64,000 bases of DNA from Aralia elata (taxonomy: Eukaryota; Streptophyta; Magnoliopsida; Apiales; Araliaceae). Location: NCBI GenBank assembly GCA_034770075.1, contig CM068380.1, positions 86,884,112-86,948,111 of the forward strand, given 5' to 3'. Below the pieces are notes generated by a model. That model had not been told where the DNA came from. It saw only the letters and a program-made list of their open reading frames with translations, and did no database searches. Both the position numbers and the translations under genes were made by a program. Positions 1 to 12,475 of this stretch are shown here, piece after piece (the first letter of the stretch is position 1; every line of letters starts with the position of its first letter).

Positions 1-133
1 TTATGTTTTTACAATCCGATACTTGGATGATCATTTGAAGTAGAGTAGGGAGAAAATAGTCATATATATATATATATATAGGTGTTTCCTTTGACAAGTG
101 CTGTGGTGACTTGTTGAAGTATTGTGTTTGCAG

Positions 134-172
134 GTGCAAGACACAGAGAGAGACGCTTTCCGAACCAGTTAG
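134..172 (+). CDS. Possible last coding exon of a gene running in from the left edge
   Basis: A good splice acceptor (pyrimidine-rich stretch ending tttgcag) precedes position 134. One frame then reads VQDTERDAFRTS and stops at 172, followed by AT-rich sequence like a 3' UTR. A longer frame also runs to 444 but has no codon character or recognisable motif. The gene would converge on the minus-strand gene at 733-1257. The upstream exons lie outside the window, so neither the frame nor the product can be settled. Confidence 0.2.
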   Translation: MQDTERDAFRTS

Positions 173-732
173 TGTCGCATAACGATACACTCAGGATATG
201 CTTAATTGCCATCACTTTTAGTGGTATTCGTGAAGGTTTTGATTATTTTCCTTTGTGTTCCTTAGATGAATGTAATCAACAGCCTAATGGATTTTGTTTT
301 GGAGAGTATGTGAGATTATCATGTTATTTGGCTACAGTGACAGTGGTCCACTATGGATATAGTCCAACTGTGGACAGCTTGATGAATAGGAGAGTGATGT
401 TTAATGTTTTAATGGTAATGGTGCCCTTTGATTATTGTCATTAATATTATAAATGTTACTATTACTATTGCATTTGTTTTTTGCTAGACAGCATGCTCTT
501 TTTGAGTGGTCATAAAAAATAAAAAAAATCTAAAGATACAAAACCAATTGGCATTTTAATGGCACAATTATTTCCTCTCATTACACCCTTTGCAACCAAA
601 GTTGGAAGAAAATGTTTGAAACGAAAATATAGAAATTTTCTACATCCTGTGTCTCCCCGTTCCGAAAAAATTAAAAAGAAGAAAAACATTGCTACTTGCT
701 TCAGGCAATTACTCCTGTTATGCACTAATTAA

Positions 733-1257
733 TCAGGATCCCTTGAGTACGGCCGAGGGAGACAAAGGAGGGGCATCCAGCTGGTAAAGGTTCAGGGCAG
801 GACCAACAAACCGAAACAATATCCATGCCCCAATTATAATGAAGATGGAGGCATAAGCAAACTTATTGATCCAGAACAACAGACCCTTTTCTCCCACATA
901 CAGCTCTATTGCCTTCTCGGTCAGGGTCATGGACTCCCAGTCTTTGGGAGCTGCAGCCTTTGGCTGCTTAGGCAACCCAGTGGCGCCACCGCTTTCTTGC
1001 TGTTGTCTAGCTCTCCTCCTTGATCCTCTCTTGAACCGAATCTGGACGCTGTCCGGCTGCGTTCCAGATGGTGGAAGTGGTGGCGATGCATCATCGGCAC
1101 CCTCTTTGCTGGTGGTGGTGTTGTTACTACTGTCAACGGAGCTTTTTGTGGGGCAGAGAACGAGTGATTGGCGATGGTGAAGCTGAGCAGCCCTTTGGGG
1201 AAATCGAGCAGGGAAGGTAGTGAAAGGTTTTGTGAAAGATAGGATAGTAGTGTTCAT
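733..1257 (-). CDS. Plastid-targeted single-pass membrane protein, function unknown
   Basis: An intronless 174-aa protein starts at the ATG at 1257; the frame is open further upstream but without an ATG. Residues 1-45 are rich in Ser, Thr, Arg and Gln with no acidic residue before Asp42, which looks like a chloroplast transit peptide. A Pro/Ser/Thr linker and a basic patch (FKRGSRRRARQQQ, residues 75-87) follow. The conserved-looking part is WESMTLTEKAIELYVGEKG (residues 107-125) and a single membrane helix at about 133-153 (FAYASIFIIIGAWILFRFVG), then a short proline-rich tail. I do not recognise a named family. From its place next to an ALKBH9B-like gene it could be the counterpart of Arabidopsis At2g17972, a small plastid transmembrane protein, but that rests on memory of gene order. 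Confidence 0.8.
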   Translation of the reverse strand: MNTTILSFTKPFTTFPARFPQRAAQLHHRQSLVLCPTKSSVDSSNNTTTSKEGADDASPPLPPSGTQPDSVQIRFKRGSRRRARQQQESGGATGLPKQPKAAAPKDWESMTLTEKAIELYVGEKGLLFWINKFAYASIFIIIGAWILFRFVGPALNLYQLDAPPLSPSAVLKGS

Positions 1258-2847
1258 TTTTGGCTGGAGGAACAACAGCAGCCACTAGGTGGATTTTCTT
1301 ATCCGTTTTTATCCTTTTGGGCGGCGAGGCTTCCTCATTGTATTATTGACAAGTCCCTGATTTGGTGTGGGTGCAACCTTTTATGCCGATGCTTTGCCAA
1401 TAATTTGGCGCATGGGTATTGTACATGATGACCGTAGTGGAGTTAAATACTTCTTTTTATTTCTATTTTTACACTCGATATATATTTTACTTTTTGTAAC
1501 TTTAACTTTCTATCCACCAAAATATAGGGCAAGTCTCACCTTTTTTTTTTTCAAGTCAATATGGAATATGTTTATATTGTGAATTTAAAATTATAAATTA
1601 TCTAAAAATATTATTAATTATAAAATTTATTGTTATTAAAAATTAAATGAAATGAATTACATCAATGTGAAGTGAAATATCTCAAAAACCGACTTCATAA
1701 GTCTAGAATTAATCTTTTATTTTGAAATTGATAAAGTACATTACATTTAAATCAATATCAATATCAATATCAATATAAAATATTAAAAGTAGGAAGAACA
1801 ATTTTTTGTCCTGATTAACTGGGACGAGTTTTGGTTTACACTTGAGTTTCGTTCGTTCGAGTTCGAGTTCGACAATTAAAGAACTAATTGGTACCTACCA
1901 ACTTGTGCTGCTTCATCTCCCTTCCACCTATTTTACTACGTACTCAATAACATAGTTAAAATCAATTTGATGAAACCCTAGAGAGAGCGTGAATGAAGGA
2001 TTTTGATGATTTTAAGAGTATGTAGACTGCACATTAGGGCATTATCCTACAACTCCATTCGGATTTTTCGACACATCCAAATGTAATAACTCTTAAACAT
2101 TTTGTGTTTATTAGTCTTTCTATAGGTTAATAATATTATAATTGAGTTTTGTTTGGGTTCATCATATTAGATGATGAATCTGAATTCTTGATTTTGAGAT
2201 TTTTCTCCTTTTTTTAGCAGAAATATTAAATTCTTAAATTTCTATACGTAGGAGTCCTACGGTGTTAATTTTTTGGTTTTTGGATACTTAAAACTGGTGT
2301 GGAAAGATGCACATTACCTATTTATTAAAATACTACAAAAAGATAAGAATAATATTTTTTTTTTAATTTCTCCCTTCTTCTTTTTACTTCACTACACCAA
2401 ATTTTGTCGTTAGTCTATTTGCAGTGGTTAAAGAACCTCTTTTTTCTATTGATTGCCTACCAGAATTATACTAATTAAGTTTATGGTAATTGGTCCGATT
2501 CAGTTTTGAATTGATGATGATTTTTCAAAACAAACGGTCAATAGTTGTTTGCTACTTTTTGTCAAATGGAGTTTGATTCAAGAAATATAATATAATATAA
2601 AATAAAATTTTAATTTTTGATTATTGTAATTTTCATATTTCACTAAATTTTATGGTTTATAATTTTCATATATCATTAAGTTTTATGGTTTTTGGACTGA
2701 CGCTAATAAATATTGTTCTATGACGCAGACTTGAAATTATGAGTAATAGGATTTGCCATCCAAGTGTTCACAGGAGGGCTGGGAGACAAAAATTTATGGT
2801 CAAATTTTATTCATTTATATTTACATGAGATATAATAGCTTGAAGCT

Positions 2848-2848
<1 letters not shown>
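1258..2848. other. Intergenic stretch, AT-rich
   Basis: No coding frame with motif content was found. The first 100-200 bases are the likely promoter and 5' UTR of the minus-strand gene at 733-1257. Around 1845-1880 is a short TTCGAGTTCGAG-rich fragment resembling the TIR elements at 14864 and 55550, too short to delimit. The rest is unstructured AT-rich sequence. Confidence 0.5.

Positions 2849-2940
<92 letters not shown>
2849..2940. repeat. Compound (CA)n(TA)n microsatellite
   Basis: About 16 CA units are followed directly by 30 TA units. It abuts the left end of the TIR element at 2941, and a second TA run lies just beyond that element's right end, so the TA tract is the likely insertion target. 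Confidence 0.95.
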
Positions 2941-2943
<3 letters not shown>

Positions 2944-4692
2944 CAATGATCCATAACATCTATTTACTATGAATTAAAAATTGACAAATACCATCACTAC
3001 CTTTCATTACAATTATAAACGGATGGGATTAAAAAAGTCATCTCCACGTCCGCTAGAAATTCTAGCGGACTGATTTAAAAACATTTTTGGATGATTATGC
3101 CCCCTGTCAGCCCAAGTCAAGTCATCGTACGTCAAATCATGTATTTTAAACAGTCCGCTAGTGGATGACTTAACTCTACACTGAAGCAACTAGTACTCAC
3201 CGAAACAGGCAACTTTTTTAAACTAGTACGTTTTTTTTAAACTAGTACTTTGAATTGATCAACACCTTGAAACAACATGTGGGCCCCAACTTTTTAAAAT
3301 AATTGTTCAAGCTCTCAATATATGTTGAAAAAATGGAACCTTGTCAGTTAATAATCAACCTTCCTTTATGTTTTGCTCTTATAGTATTGTGAACAGTGAA
3401 ATTTTTTGTCTGCGTATGATAATAAGCACCAAACTTCTGATAATTACGAGTCATAAGGATTCCCATCTAAAACTGGGAAAAGGGATGAGAAAGAGCACAT
3501 TTTTACTATACAGTAATGAGTAATATCAACCAGACGATTGCATTTAGACATAATCAATATATGGTCTCAACTATCACCTATCAATTAATCAGTAGTCCAT
3601 CAGGATATGTATGGAGACCTTATCAGAAGGAAGACAAAACTAGGAGCAGAAAATTTAATATAACTGGAAAGAAAAACATAGAATCTAGCAGTAAAGTTTA
3701 GATGTAGTTAACCTGAATAGTATGAGCCTCGCTAAAACTTGGAAACCTATATAATTTGAGCCAAAGGGTACATCAATCACTTCCTATTTAATTCAAGATC
3801 AATGTTGGACTTTCTTAGTTTTTCGGAAGAGTGACTGCAAACTTATGGAGTAAGTCATTAGTCAGGACACAGGCCAAAGAATTATTTCTTTACATCAAAG
3901 CAAGAAACTCAGTCACATATCTACTCTAGTACACAAAACTAAAACAAAGTTAATGAATATGAGCATACACATAATTTTTTAAGCACATCAGATGTTCAAA
4001 TCAGCTGCTTCAAGAGAAACATGAAAGTGATCATATTGTGAGATTAGTACTGACAGCAACCATATGCTTTGCAACCGCTTGAGCCCTAGATAATATGAAA
4101 GCCATTTGTGTTCAAAAGAGAGAGAAAGAGATTCAATGGTCTAACTCACATTCACAGGTATAAACATTCACAGGGAGAAATCGCAGAACCCCCAGGGAGT
4201 TCGTTGCAGCAGGGAGAAATCGCAGCAGCCCCAATTTGTTCGAATCGCAGGAAGCCCCAATTCGTTCGAATCGCGGGGATAAATCGCTTCGTCCCCAATT
4301 CGTTCAGCCCCAATTCGTTCGAATCTTAGGAAGAAATTGCTTCGTCCCCAATCCGTTCGAATAGTAGGGACCATTTCGTTCAGCTCCAATTCGTTCGAAT
4401 CACATGGAGAAATTGCTTCATCCCCAATCCGTTCGAATCGCAGGGAGAAATCACTTCGTTCGAATTGCAGTATGCATCCGCTAGTACTTCTAGCGGACTC
4501 GTTTTTTTTTTAACTGACAAAGGGGCTGATGGGGGCATAATCGTCCAAAAATATTTTTAAACCAATCCGCTAGAATTTCTAGCGGACGCGGAGATGACTT
4601 TTCTAATCTCATCCCTTCATAATCGTAATGGAAGGTAGTGATGATATTTGCCAATTTTTAATCCATAGCAAATAGATGCTATGGATCATTGC

Positions 4693-4694
<2 letters not shown>
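2941..4694. mobile_element. 1.75-kb TIR DNA transposon (Mutator-like, non-autonomous) inserted in a TA microsatellite
   Basis: Long terminal inverted repeats are visible: 2941-3114 and 4522-4694 match as reverse complements with few mismatches (GGGCAATGATCCATA at the left, TATGGATCATTGCCC at the right). Each arm also carries its own small palindrome, CCGCTAG-spacer-CTAGCGG (about 3050-3072 and 4565-4588), and a third copy lies at about 4482-4500. Arms of about 170 bp beginning GGG suit Mutator-like elements. The TSD cannot be read because both flanks are TA repeats. The interior has no transposase frame. It holds a tandem array at 4165-4470 and about 1 kb (3115-4160) of unassigned sequence that could be captured host DNA. 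Confidence 0.85.
4165..4470. repeat. Degenerate tandem array inside the TIR element
   Basis: Variants of CCCCAATTCGTTCGAATCGC and AGGGAGAAATCGC alternate about eight times with irregular spacing of roughly 20-65 bases. Frames open across it on both strands, but they simply follow the repeat and are not genes. Confidence 0.7.
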
Positions 4695-4725
<31 letters not shown>

Positions 4726-4727
<2 letters not shown>

Positions 4728-4901
4728 TACACAGCTGTGTAATACACAGTAAGCTACAATAGTAAACTATAGCGACGGTTTTTTTGGACTATAGCGACGG
4801 TTCACTTGTCGCTATAGATATTTTGGACTATACACCTGTCGTTATAGTCCCAAAAAACCGTTGTTATAACCTACTGTGCATTCTGTGTATATACATTTTC
4901 C
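4726..4901. mobile_element. 176-bp palindromic MITE inside a TA microsatellite
   Basis: The two halves are inverted repeats of each other, with mismatches. The left begins GGTACACAGCTGTGTAA and continues to the repeated core CTATAGCGACGGTTTTTTTGG; the right returns through CCAAAAAACCG to CATTTTCC. It is flanked by (TA)n on both sides, only about 31 bp from the larger element ending at 4694. The first 17 bases are identical to the left end region of the MITE at 39653-39904. Confidence 0.75.
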
Positions 4902-6602
4902 ACACATATATATATATATATATATATGTATAGACACAATTCAATTTTGCAGGTTCTTACAAAAAGCAATATTAGTGTGTTTGTCAAGTGTGATATAAAT
5001 TTATATTTAACTTAAGTATGTGGACTTCTTATGACAAAATTAAGGTGTTTATCAACTAATTTATGCATGATTTATTTCAATTGCAGCTATGAAAACATTT
5101 GAGTTCTTGAAAACATTTGTTTTTTCACTCGGACTCAAATTAAAACTTTGTTTTTTCACTAACCCAGCATACGGTATTTTAACACTTTTAATTCTAAGTT
5201 TTTTTTTCTTCTGCATATGGTATATCGACACATGCACAAAGGCTATTGAAAATTGGAGTGATGTAGTTATACAACTTCAGTATTTCCTGCACTTTGACAA
5301 AATTGATATCATTTGAACATTATAATATTCAGTTCATAATTGTTTCCTTAGCTATCAATACAGTACGTATGCATTTTGACAAAAATTGAATATGTTGTCA
5401 TCCTTAATCCTATTTATTTTTTCATTATCCCTTTATTTTATATTATTTGAAAGGTGGCATGTGCAGGAAAGCATGCTAATTCACTTAAATTAGCATGCTT
5501 TTCATACTAATTTTGTATTTCGTGGGTGTCGAACTTTTCTTTTTTGACGAGTAGAAATTAAATCTAGCATATAAAAGTTTCCTTTTCATACTTTTAGTCT
5601 ATAATTAAAGTTGTTTCATTATTTGATGAGTCTGTTTGTGGTTTTCATTTTCAAAAATCTCAACCTCCTCTTGATTTTGAAGGTACATAGTAAATATTTA
5701 CGACATTAGTCAATGAGGGAAGAAGGAGCTCTTAAGGGTCCAGGACGCAGGCTACCCAAATATTGTGAAATGTTATTCAACTTTTTAAATTTTAATAATT
5801 TTGCCAAAATATTTAAGTATTCTTCGAGGAAATTTATTTTAATAATAAAATTTTAATTTATATTTGAACAAGCGACATCCTGTGACCTTAAGCACAACAT
5901 GCAACTTGAAATAGTAGCCAATCTTTTTAAAGGATTGGCAAATGGCAACTAATCAAAAAAGTTTATCATACTTTTTTCCCCGATGTTATTTATTTGACAA
6001 ATTTACCATAAATCTTTCTTTAAAAAGAAATGAAAAACATTATCCAAAGCATTTTACATAATTCAATTACTAAAAATAAAAGTAGTCCCAGCAGTTGCAA
6101 TTACATGGTTGTTAGCCCTTTTTGTTTGTTATTCTTTTCATCTCATAAAAGTTCAATATGTAAAAAAAATAATTGTACTTTTTAAATATTAATATTAAGT
6201 ATAAAATGACATGCCTTCTAATTTATTATCGTAATATTATTGTTATACCATTTTATTAAATTTATTATTTTTAAACATAAATATGAGACAAAATATATTT
6301 TTTATATTCGTAAATTTTATAAATACGATTTTTTAACCCAATTCATATGATCATCGATTAAAACAATACTTCGGTCTATTAAATTTGTCATTTACTCTTA
6401 GTTACTGGGTTTTAAAATGGACAAAAAAGAAAAAAAAATAGACAAAAAATTTAAATTTTTTTATGTTACTGACTTTTTTAATGAACGAAAAAAATAAAAA
6501 AAAATAGATGAAAAACTTAACCACTTTTCTTGTCAAACTTTTCCATCCAAAAATAGACATATTTGGACGAAAAACTAAATAATATAAAATCAAGAGTATA
6601 TC
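4902..6602. other. Intergenic stretch with one small perfect-looking hairpin
   Basis: AT-rich sequence without a supportable gene. At about 5472-5506 there is a compact inverted repeat with arms AAAGCATGCTAATT and AATTAGCATGCTTT around a short loop. The frame at 5089-5316 is Phe/Leu-rich low complexity without motifs. Confidence 0.45.
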
Positions 6603-6773
6603 TATGTACATACTCAAATTATACATTTAAAAATACACCGAAGTATAAAATGACAGGAGTAGTAAAATATTTATCTATCCTCTCTTTTCAACACTTTTCC
6701 TTTTCTCATTTATTATTACTTTATACTTGAGTGTGTATTTGGATGTACACTTTGACCTTTGGGTATATACATA
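6603..6773. mobile_element. Fold-back MITE, about 170 bp
   Basis: Ends TATGTACATACTCAAA and TTTGGGTATATACATA are inverted repeats, and an inner pair (ACATTTAAAAATACACCGAAGTATAAA against TTTATACTTGAGTGTGTATTTGGATGT, each below perfect) extends the fold. A related but one-sided copy lies at 38017-38135. No TSD is obvious. It sits about 350 bp upstream of the demethylase start codon. Confidence 0.55.
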
Positions 6774-6995
6774 AATATATATTTTTTATTATAAAACTAA
6801 TAAAAGACAACTTAATAGTTTAAATGAAACTTAATTTTTTTTCTTAATAAACTCAATAATAATATAAAAAAAATACACAAATTTTATATTCTTTTCTTTT
6901 TCATTATAAATTACATTTCCATTCTTTTCTTTTCCGTCGCTCTCAGAAACGAAGTGTAAAAGCAATTTGGCTGATATTATACGTGTCCCCTCCCG

Positions 6996-7005
6996 TATTT
7001 ATATA
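6996..7005 (+). promoter_or_regulatory. TATA box of the demethylase gene
   Basis: TATTTATATA lies about 115 bp upstream of the ATG at 7121 and is followed by a CT-rich leader (ctctctctaaa), as in many plant promoters. Position and sequence only; the transcription start is inferred. Confidence 0.5.
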
Positions 7006-7120
7006 GGAAAGAATATTTAACATTTTAATGTCCTCTTTAACTTCGAATTCCCACTGTTTCTCTCTCTAAAAAATCACACAACCGATTCTATCCGAGTTGA
7101 CTCCGCCTTGTGAGAACACC

Positions 7121-10100
7121 ATGAATGGCGTTCAAGCTCGTACGACTGACTCGTTCCTGCTTAATTACAACGCTGACGAACTCCGAATCGCATCGGAGTT
7201 TCTATCGAATTGGCTACCTTTTCTATCAAGAGGTCTTTGCCCACGCTGCACTCAGACCCTCTCCGATCGAGTTCGATCCCTCCAACCAGGTATACTTTAG
7301 GGAGAGAAAATCTAATAGGACTACGTTTTTTTTTGCACATATTACATTATGTTTTTGTATTTATATATTTGACTGCATGTACGCATTTGTACTTGATGGC
7401 TTTTTTTTTCTTTCTTTTTTTTATAAAGATCAGATTTTGGGGAATTTTATCCCTTTCTCTCTTTGTTAAGATGGGGATGGTCTTACAATTCAATGAAATT
7501 TAGGGTTTTTTTTGGTTGCATATGTTATCTGATTGGAGTATTTGTTGTTTCTGTTGTTGGGTGATTGTGGAAGCAGACAATGGCGCTGAGCCCTTGAAGA
7601 AAGAAGTCAATTTAAGTGTTTCAACACCAAGTACTATGGATGGATATATTGATGGTCATGATAACGATGACACCAATTCTGTTGGGAGTTGGAAGGACGG
7701 TGTGAACGAAACTGCAGATACAAATTCTTTAGGGAGTTGGAAAGATGGGGCGAATGGATGGACAGAACTGGCTGAGTCCTCGATGAGTGATAGGTTTGGC
7801 ATATCTACGCCTGTTGAAAGCCCACAGGTTCGTATGTCGTGGGCTGATATGGCACAGGAAGACGAGCTTGAAGCAGATGAAGAGAATGCATTGGCTTCTC
7901 TGTTGTCTTATGGTAATGCTTCATCAGGAGAGGGGACAGAAGCTGTGAAAGTCACTTCAAAACCCACATTATCAAGGGAGCAAAGAGAGTATATTCGGTT
8001 TACTAATGTGAAGAGGAAGAAGGATTACATTTGTTTTGAGAGAATTAACGGGAAACTTGTGAACATTCTTGATGGCCTGGAGCTACACACGGGTGTTTTC
8101 AGCGCAGTGGAGCAGAAGAGGATAGTTGATAAAGTTTATGAGCTTCAGGAGAAGGGGAAGAATGGAAAATTAAAAGGTCAGTCAAATTAGACTAGTACTC
8201 TATGCCGTCATATATTGTAAAAGCCTTTCATGTACTTGCAATCATGTTTCTGTTTGTTATCTAACTGTTGAAAATTAAATAATTTAGAATGGTTTGATAT
8301 ACCAAGATGTATTCATATTTTTTTTTTGTTTTTTGGTTTTGGGCAAAATAAATTGCATTCTTTGTTCTATTTCTACTTTTTGTAGAGTTTTTGCGAGAAC
8401 TGGTGTTGGAGTACTATGCGAGTTTTTTGTGTGTGCTCTGAGGCAGTGTTTTAATAAAACGTATGCAAGACTCATCCAGTGAACTAAATGCTCAACTAGT
8501 CCAACTTTGTTCATTAGATATGGTTTTAGGTTTCTGATTCTCTAAGACAGAGTAGTAAGTTCCGAATACCTGTGGAGTGAGATTTATTAAGTGCGGTGAA
8601 ATGTTAAACTAGATTTAAAAAATTTATGTTCTATGTTTTGTCCTGAACAACAGAAAAGCATACATTGCCCATGGCAACTCAGATAAAAAATAGGATTAGA
8701 AATGTTTGTTGAACCTATGAGTTCTGATCACTTGTGAACTAACATGAATTTGAATTGTTGGGACAAGAATAGGAACCTTATGAGAGTTTAAGAGCAAGAT
8801 CAAGATCACTTTTTTCATTTATCTCACCCTAGCATGTCGAAGTGTTCACTGTGTAAACTAATGAAGAGCATAGAATTTCGTGAAATGTAACGACCTAAAT
8901 GTTTAAACAACAATTACGTTAGCACAATACATATTTTGCAAGTGGTTATGTAACTGGATCTAGTTTACACTTTCAAACTTCTTTTCCATTGTTAAGATCA
9001 ACTCCTATTAGTTACAACCTCACTACCCCAAGGATCTTTTACTGGGGCAGTGGGGTGATGCTCCGCACACCGCTATCCCAAGGTTTCTCAACCGCAAAAG
9101 AGAGGAAAATAGCTCATAGCTTAATATCAATAATCAATAATATGTAGAATTATAATCTTGTGGGAATTACTCGCTATTTAAAGAGACTCAAAATCATAAT
9201 ATTACTTGGAAAACAATAAAGTACTAAATGATTAAAATTCCATACCTAAATAATAATATTTGCTAATAATATAAATATCCTAAATCTCCACTAATAAAGA
9301 AGTAAATAAATAATTACATCAACATTTCCCAAATTAGACATACCAAAACTTTCATAAAATAAATATAAATTTCTTCTTGACTCTTGACTTGTCATGCTCG
9401 TCGCCAGTCCAGAAAAATGAATAAAATATGATCTATGACTTCCTTCAGATGGTCGGTGACTGTAACTAGTTGATGAAAGTTTTGAAAGAAGTGACAAACT
9501 ATCTGAGGTCTAGGGATTCTTCCTCATTTTTGTTGACATTTTCTCTTGATTGGATATTTCCTTTGGTAGTCTTACGTTACCAACTAAGTTATGTATTACC
9601 TGCCTACTTATTTCCCTATCCTTCTCGTCTGGACTAGTACCGAACCCTACCTTCAGATGGTAATCACTTAGCAGTTAACACTAGTTCAAGCTTCTGATGA
9701 TATCTTTCTTAGTTATTTCACCCCTTAAATAACATCTATTGTACCTCCTCTTGCACTAAGGTTAATTATTTGGTGCTAGTTGTTTTCTTAAAATGATAAT
9801 TTTATATAAAGGATGCAATTATTTTTGTCATTTAATTTAAATTCAAAATTTTTGCACGTGTTGGCAGGCAATTAGGATTAATTACAACACTTTAGTAGTC
9901 AAATTTAATTTTCAATTAGGGAATCAAATTGGGTAAACTTTTCTTTTATTAACTTTTGTGTCAGATATGCTTGATTGATATGCTGATATCATAGTGCGTA
10001 CCTTTCTTTTGCAGAGCGCACTTATACTGCACCCCAGAAGTGGATGAGAGGCAAGGGACGCGTGACTATCCAATTTGGTTGTTGTTATAATTATGCACCA

Positions 10101-11211
10101 GTAAGTTTGTCTTTCCTTGCTGCCTTTATAAATTTGAGTTTTATGTGTCTATTTCTGTCTTACTGGATACATAGTTATGATAATTGACTGAAATTGCTTT
10201 AATGAGCATGGTAATGAAACATATAGAATGCACTACAATTTCAGTGACTTCTTGCAGGATAAGAATGGTAACCCCCCAGGCATCCTCCATAATGAACTTG
10301 TAGATACCATTCCTCATCTTTTCAAGGTTATCATCCGGCGGTTGGTCAAATGGCATGTTATTCCTCCAACCTGTGTACCTGATAGTTGTATTGTAAATAT
10401 TTATGATGAAGGGGACTGCATACCACCTCATATCGACAATCATGATTTTCTTCGGCCCTTCTGTACCGTGTCATTTCTTAGTGAGTGCAATATAGTTTTT
10501 GGATCAAACTTGAAGGTTGTGGGTGCTGGTGAGTTTGATGGTCCTTTTCCAATTGCCCTGCCAGTTGGGTGAGTATGATGTGAATAACATTATATTATTT
10601 CCTTGTCCGTGTTCTGCCACTCTGCATATACTTTAGTGATTATGTATGATGCATGACCGTTTCGTTTGTTATTATTATGTCTACAAATCAATTTCAAGTG
10701 GTTTTCTGATTGCGTAAGCTTTCCTCCAGATCTGTTCTGGTCTTCAATGGAAACGGGGCCGATGTGGCTAAGCACTGTGTTCCAGCAGTTCCTACTAAAA
10801 GGTATAAACCGAAACTCATTTGATAGTATTGTTGAGAACTGTTTCTGCTCATCTTTGCTTGAAAGGATGATTTGTTGTTATTATATATTCGCTTGAACTC
10901 ATGTCTTCATTTTTGTATGCTTACCTAGGATATCAATTACATTTAGGAAAATGGATGAATCCAAATGGCCTATAGGATTTGTTCCTGAACCTGATTTGCA
11001 AGGACTCCAGCCACTGTCCTATGAAGAAGACAGATCAAAACATTCAAATTTAAAATCAAACCGTCCTGTAAACAGGCAGGCAACAAAAAAGGAGAATAAC
11101 AGAGACAAAGTGAAGGAAGTGGGTTTGTTAGGTCCAGGGCCTCAGTTATTTGGTCAAATTCGAGAAGGCCCTTCGAATAGGCGGCGAGTCAGGTTGAATT
11201 TGGAGAATTGA
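7121..11211 (+). CDS. ALKBH9B: ALKBH9/ALKBH10-type RNA N6-methyladenosine demethylase (2-oxoglutarate/Fe(II) dioxygenase)
   Basis: Six exons join in frame: 7121-7289, 7577-8176, 10015-10100, 10258-10568, 10730-10801 and 10929-11211, giving 506 aa, close to Arabidopsis ALKBH9B. All introns are GT-AG. The N-terminus (DSFLLNYNADELRIASEFL, LPFLSRGLCPRC) is typical of the family. An acidic linker with two SVGSWKDG/SLGSWKDG repeats follows in exon 2. The AlkB fold lies in exons 4-6: the iron ligands are in PPHIDNHDF (H343, D345) with a distal H404 in VAKHCVPAVP, and the 2-oxoglutarate arginine is R413 or R419 in TKRISITFRKM. The tail is basic and Arg-rich. The family removes m6A from mRNA. Intron 2 (8177-10014) is unusually long at 1.8 kb. 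The assignment to the 9B rather than 10 subgroup rests on the N-terminus and gene order. Confidence 0.93.
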
Positions 11212-12405
11212 TGGGCATATAGTGTTTGTTCTCAAAAGTCATATGTGTGGATTTGTTTGTCAACCTCCCATCACCAATCTGTAGACTGTTAGTTGTTTGT
11301 GATGCTACTGTCAACTACTTTAGGATTGTTTTGATGGTAAGGTCATCTTTCTGCAGTTCATGATTGAATCTCCTAGCTTTTGCATTATTCCCTCGTTTTT
11401 GCAATATAGCTTGTTAAGATATGAGCATATTGTTACTGCAAACAATTATAGGAATACCATCTCTTGTATAAATTCTACTGATTGATGACATTGGAATATT
11501 TCTTTTGTATATTACAAGTTTATTTTTCTTATGAAACGTTTAACGATAGATTTGGGATTCTGAAATTCACACTCACTGAAATATTTCTTTGTCGTGGTTC
11601 TCCCAAGTACATTAGCTTTGTAGTTCGGATGCTTGCTCGAGTTCTTTATAAAATCTTGACTAGTCTTTTTATTTAGACTGATATTGGAAATTGCAAGTTT
11701 CATACAGCCTTAATGTGATATAAGAATGATATTGTTGGTGAGCTTTTGTATTAACTTAGTGACCTCTTCTTGTCTAAGTTTTGAGCAAACAATTTCCGAT
11801 TTAGGTAACCTTTATTTAAGTACTCTTTGGTGGCTGAAAAGGAATAACTTTTATTCGAGTCGAAGAAGGTTGCACAAGGAGTATAGAAATATCACAAACA
11901 GAAGGGCTGCTCGGCCAAATTTTTTTGTACCAAACATTTTTCACTTATTATTAATTTAAGTACTTTTTATTTATCAAACATAAATTATTATTTTTTATTT
12001 TTAAAATCGATTATAATCAGAATAAATAATTACATTTACACTCTTAATCTTTTTGATATTTCTTAGTACAAATTCTCTCTGATGATTTTATAACTCAATA
12101 ATTCATGCGAAAGAAAATTTATAAAAATATCCAGAAAACAAATGCTGTAAAAGTAACAGTCGCCTTTATATTACAGTCCCCAATCCATTATACTACTTTA
12201 TAATATAGAGGAGGTGAGAGGACTTGATGTGAATTATATAAAGCTAAATATTTAGAAGGCCCAAAAACTGCCTGCCTAGTGGCTCCTTCCATGCAAAGGA
12301 AAATATTAATTAACCCCCACCAAAAATTGCGCGCGCGCACACACTGGTGAGCGCATATGCACTAAATTATTTGAGATGAAAACCTCTATATATAGAGAGA
12401 GATCA

Positions 12406-12475
<70 letters not shown>

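Noticed and set aside
866..1180. 104-residue plus-strand frame
   Set aside because: Antisense to the plastid membrane protein gene, which has a transit peptide and membrane helix.
1845..1885. TTCGAGTTCGAG-rich fragment resembling the CGAGT element
   Set aside because: Too short and without ends to call an insertion.
2753..2941. 62-residue frame ending in His-Thr and Ile-Tyr repeats
   Set aside because: It is the translation of the (CA)n(TA)n microsatellite. The same applies to frames over the repeats at 12408, 14020, 21900, 49376 and 59970.
4108..4389. Overlapping frames on both strands with repeated motifs
   Set aside because: They follow the tandem array of the TIR element; no codon bias or family match.
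8960..9700. Suspected transposon fragment in intron 2 of the demethylase (GGCAGTGGGGTGATGCTCC region)
   Set aside because: No terminal repeats or duplications could be identified; left as intron.
11482..11959. Several short frames downstream of the demethylase
   Set aside because: They overlap each other on both strands, are Phe/Leu-rich, and show no motif or splice context.
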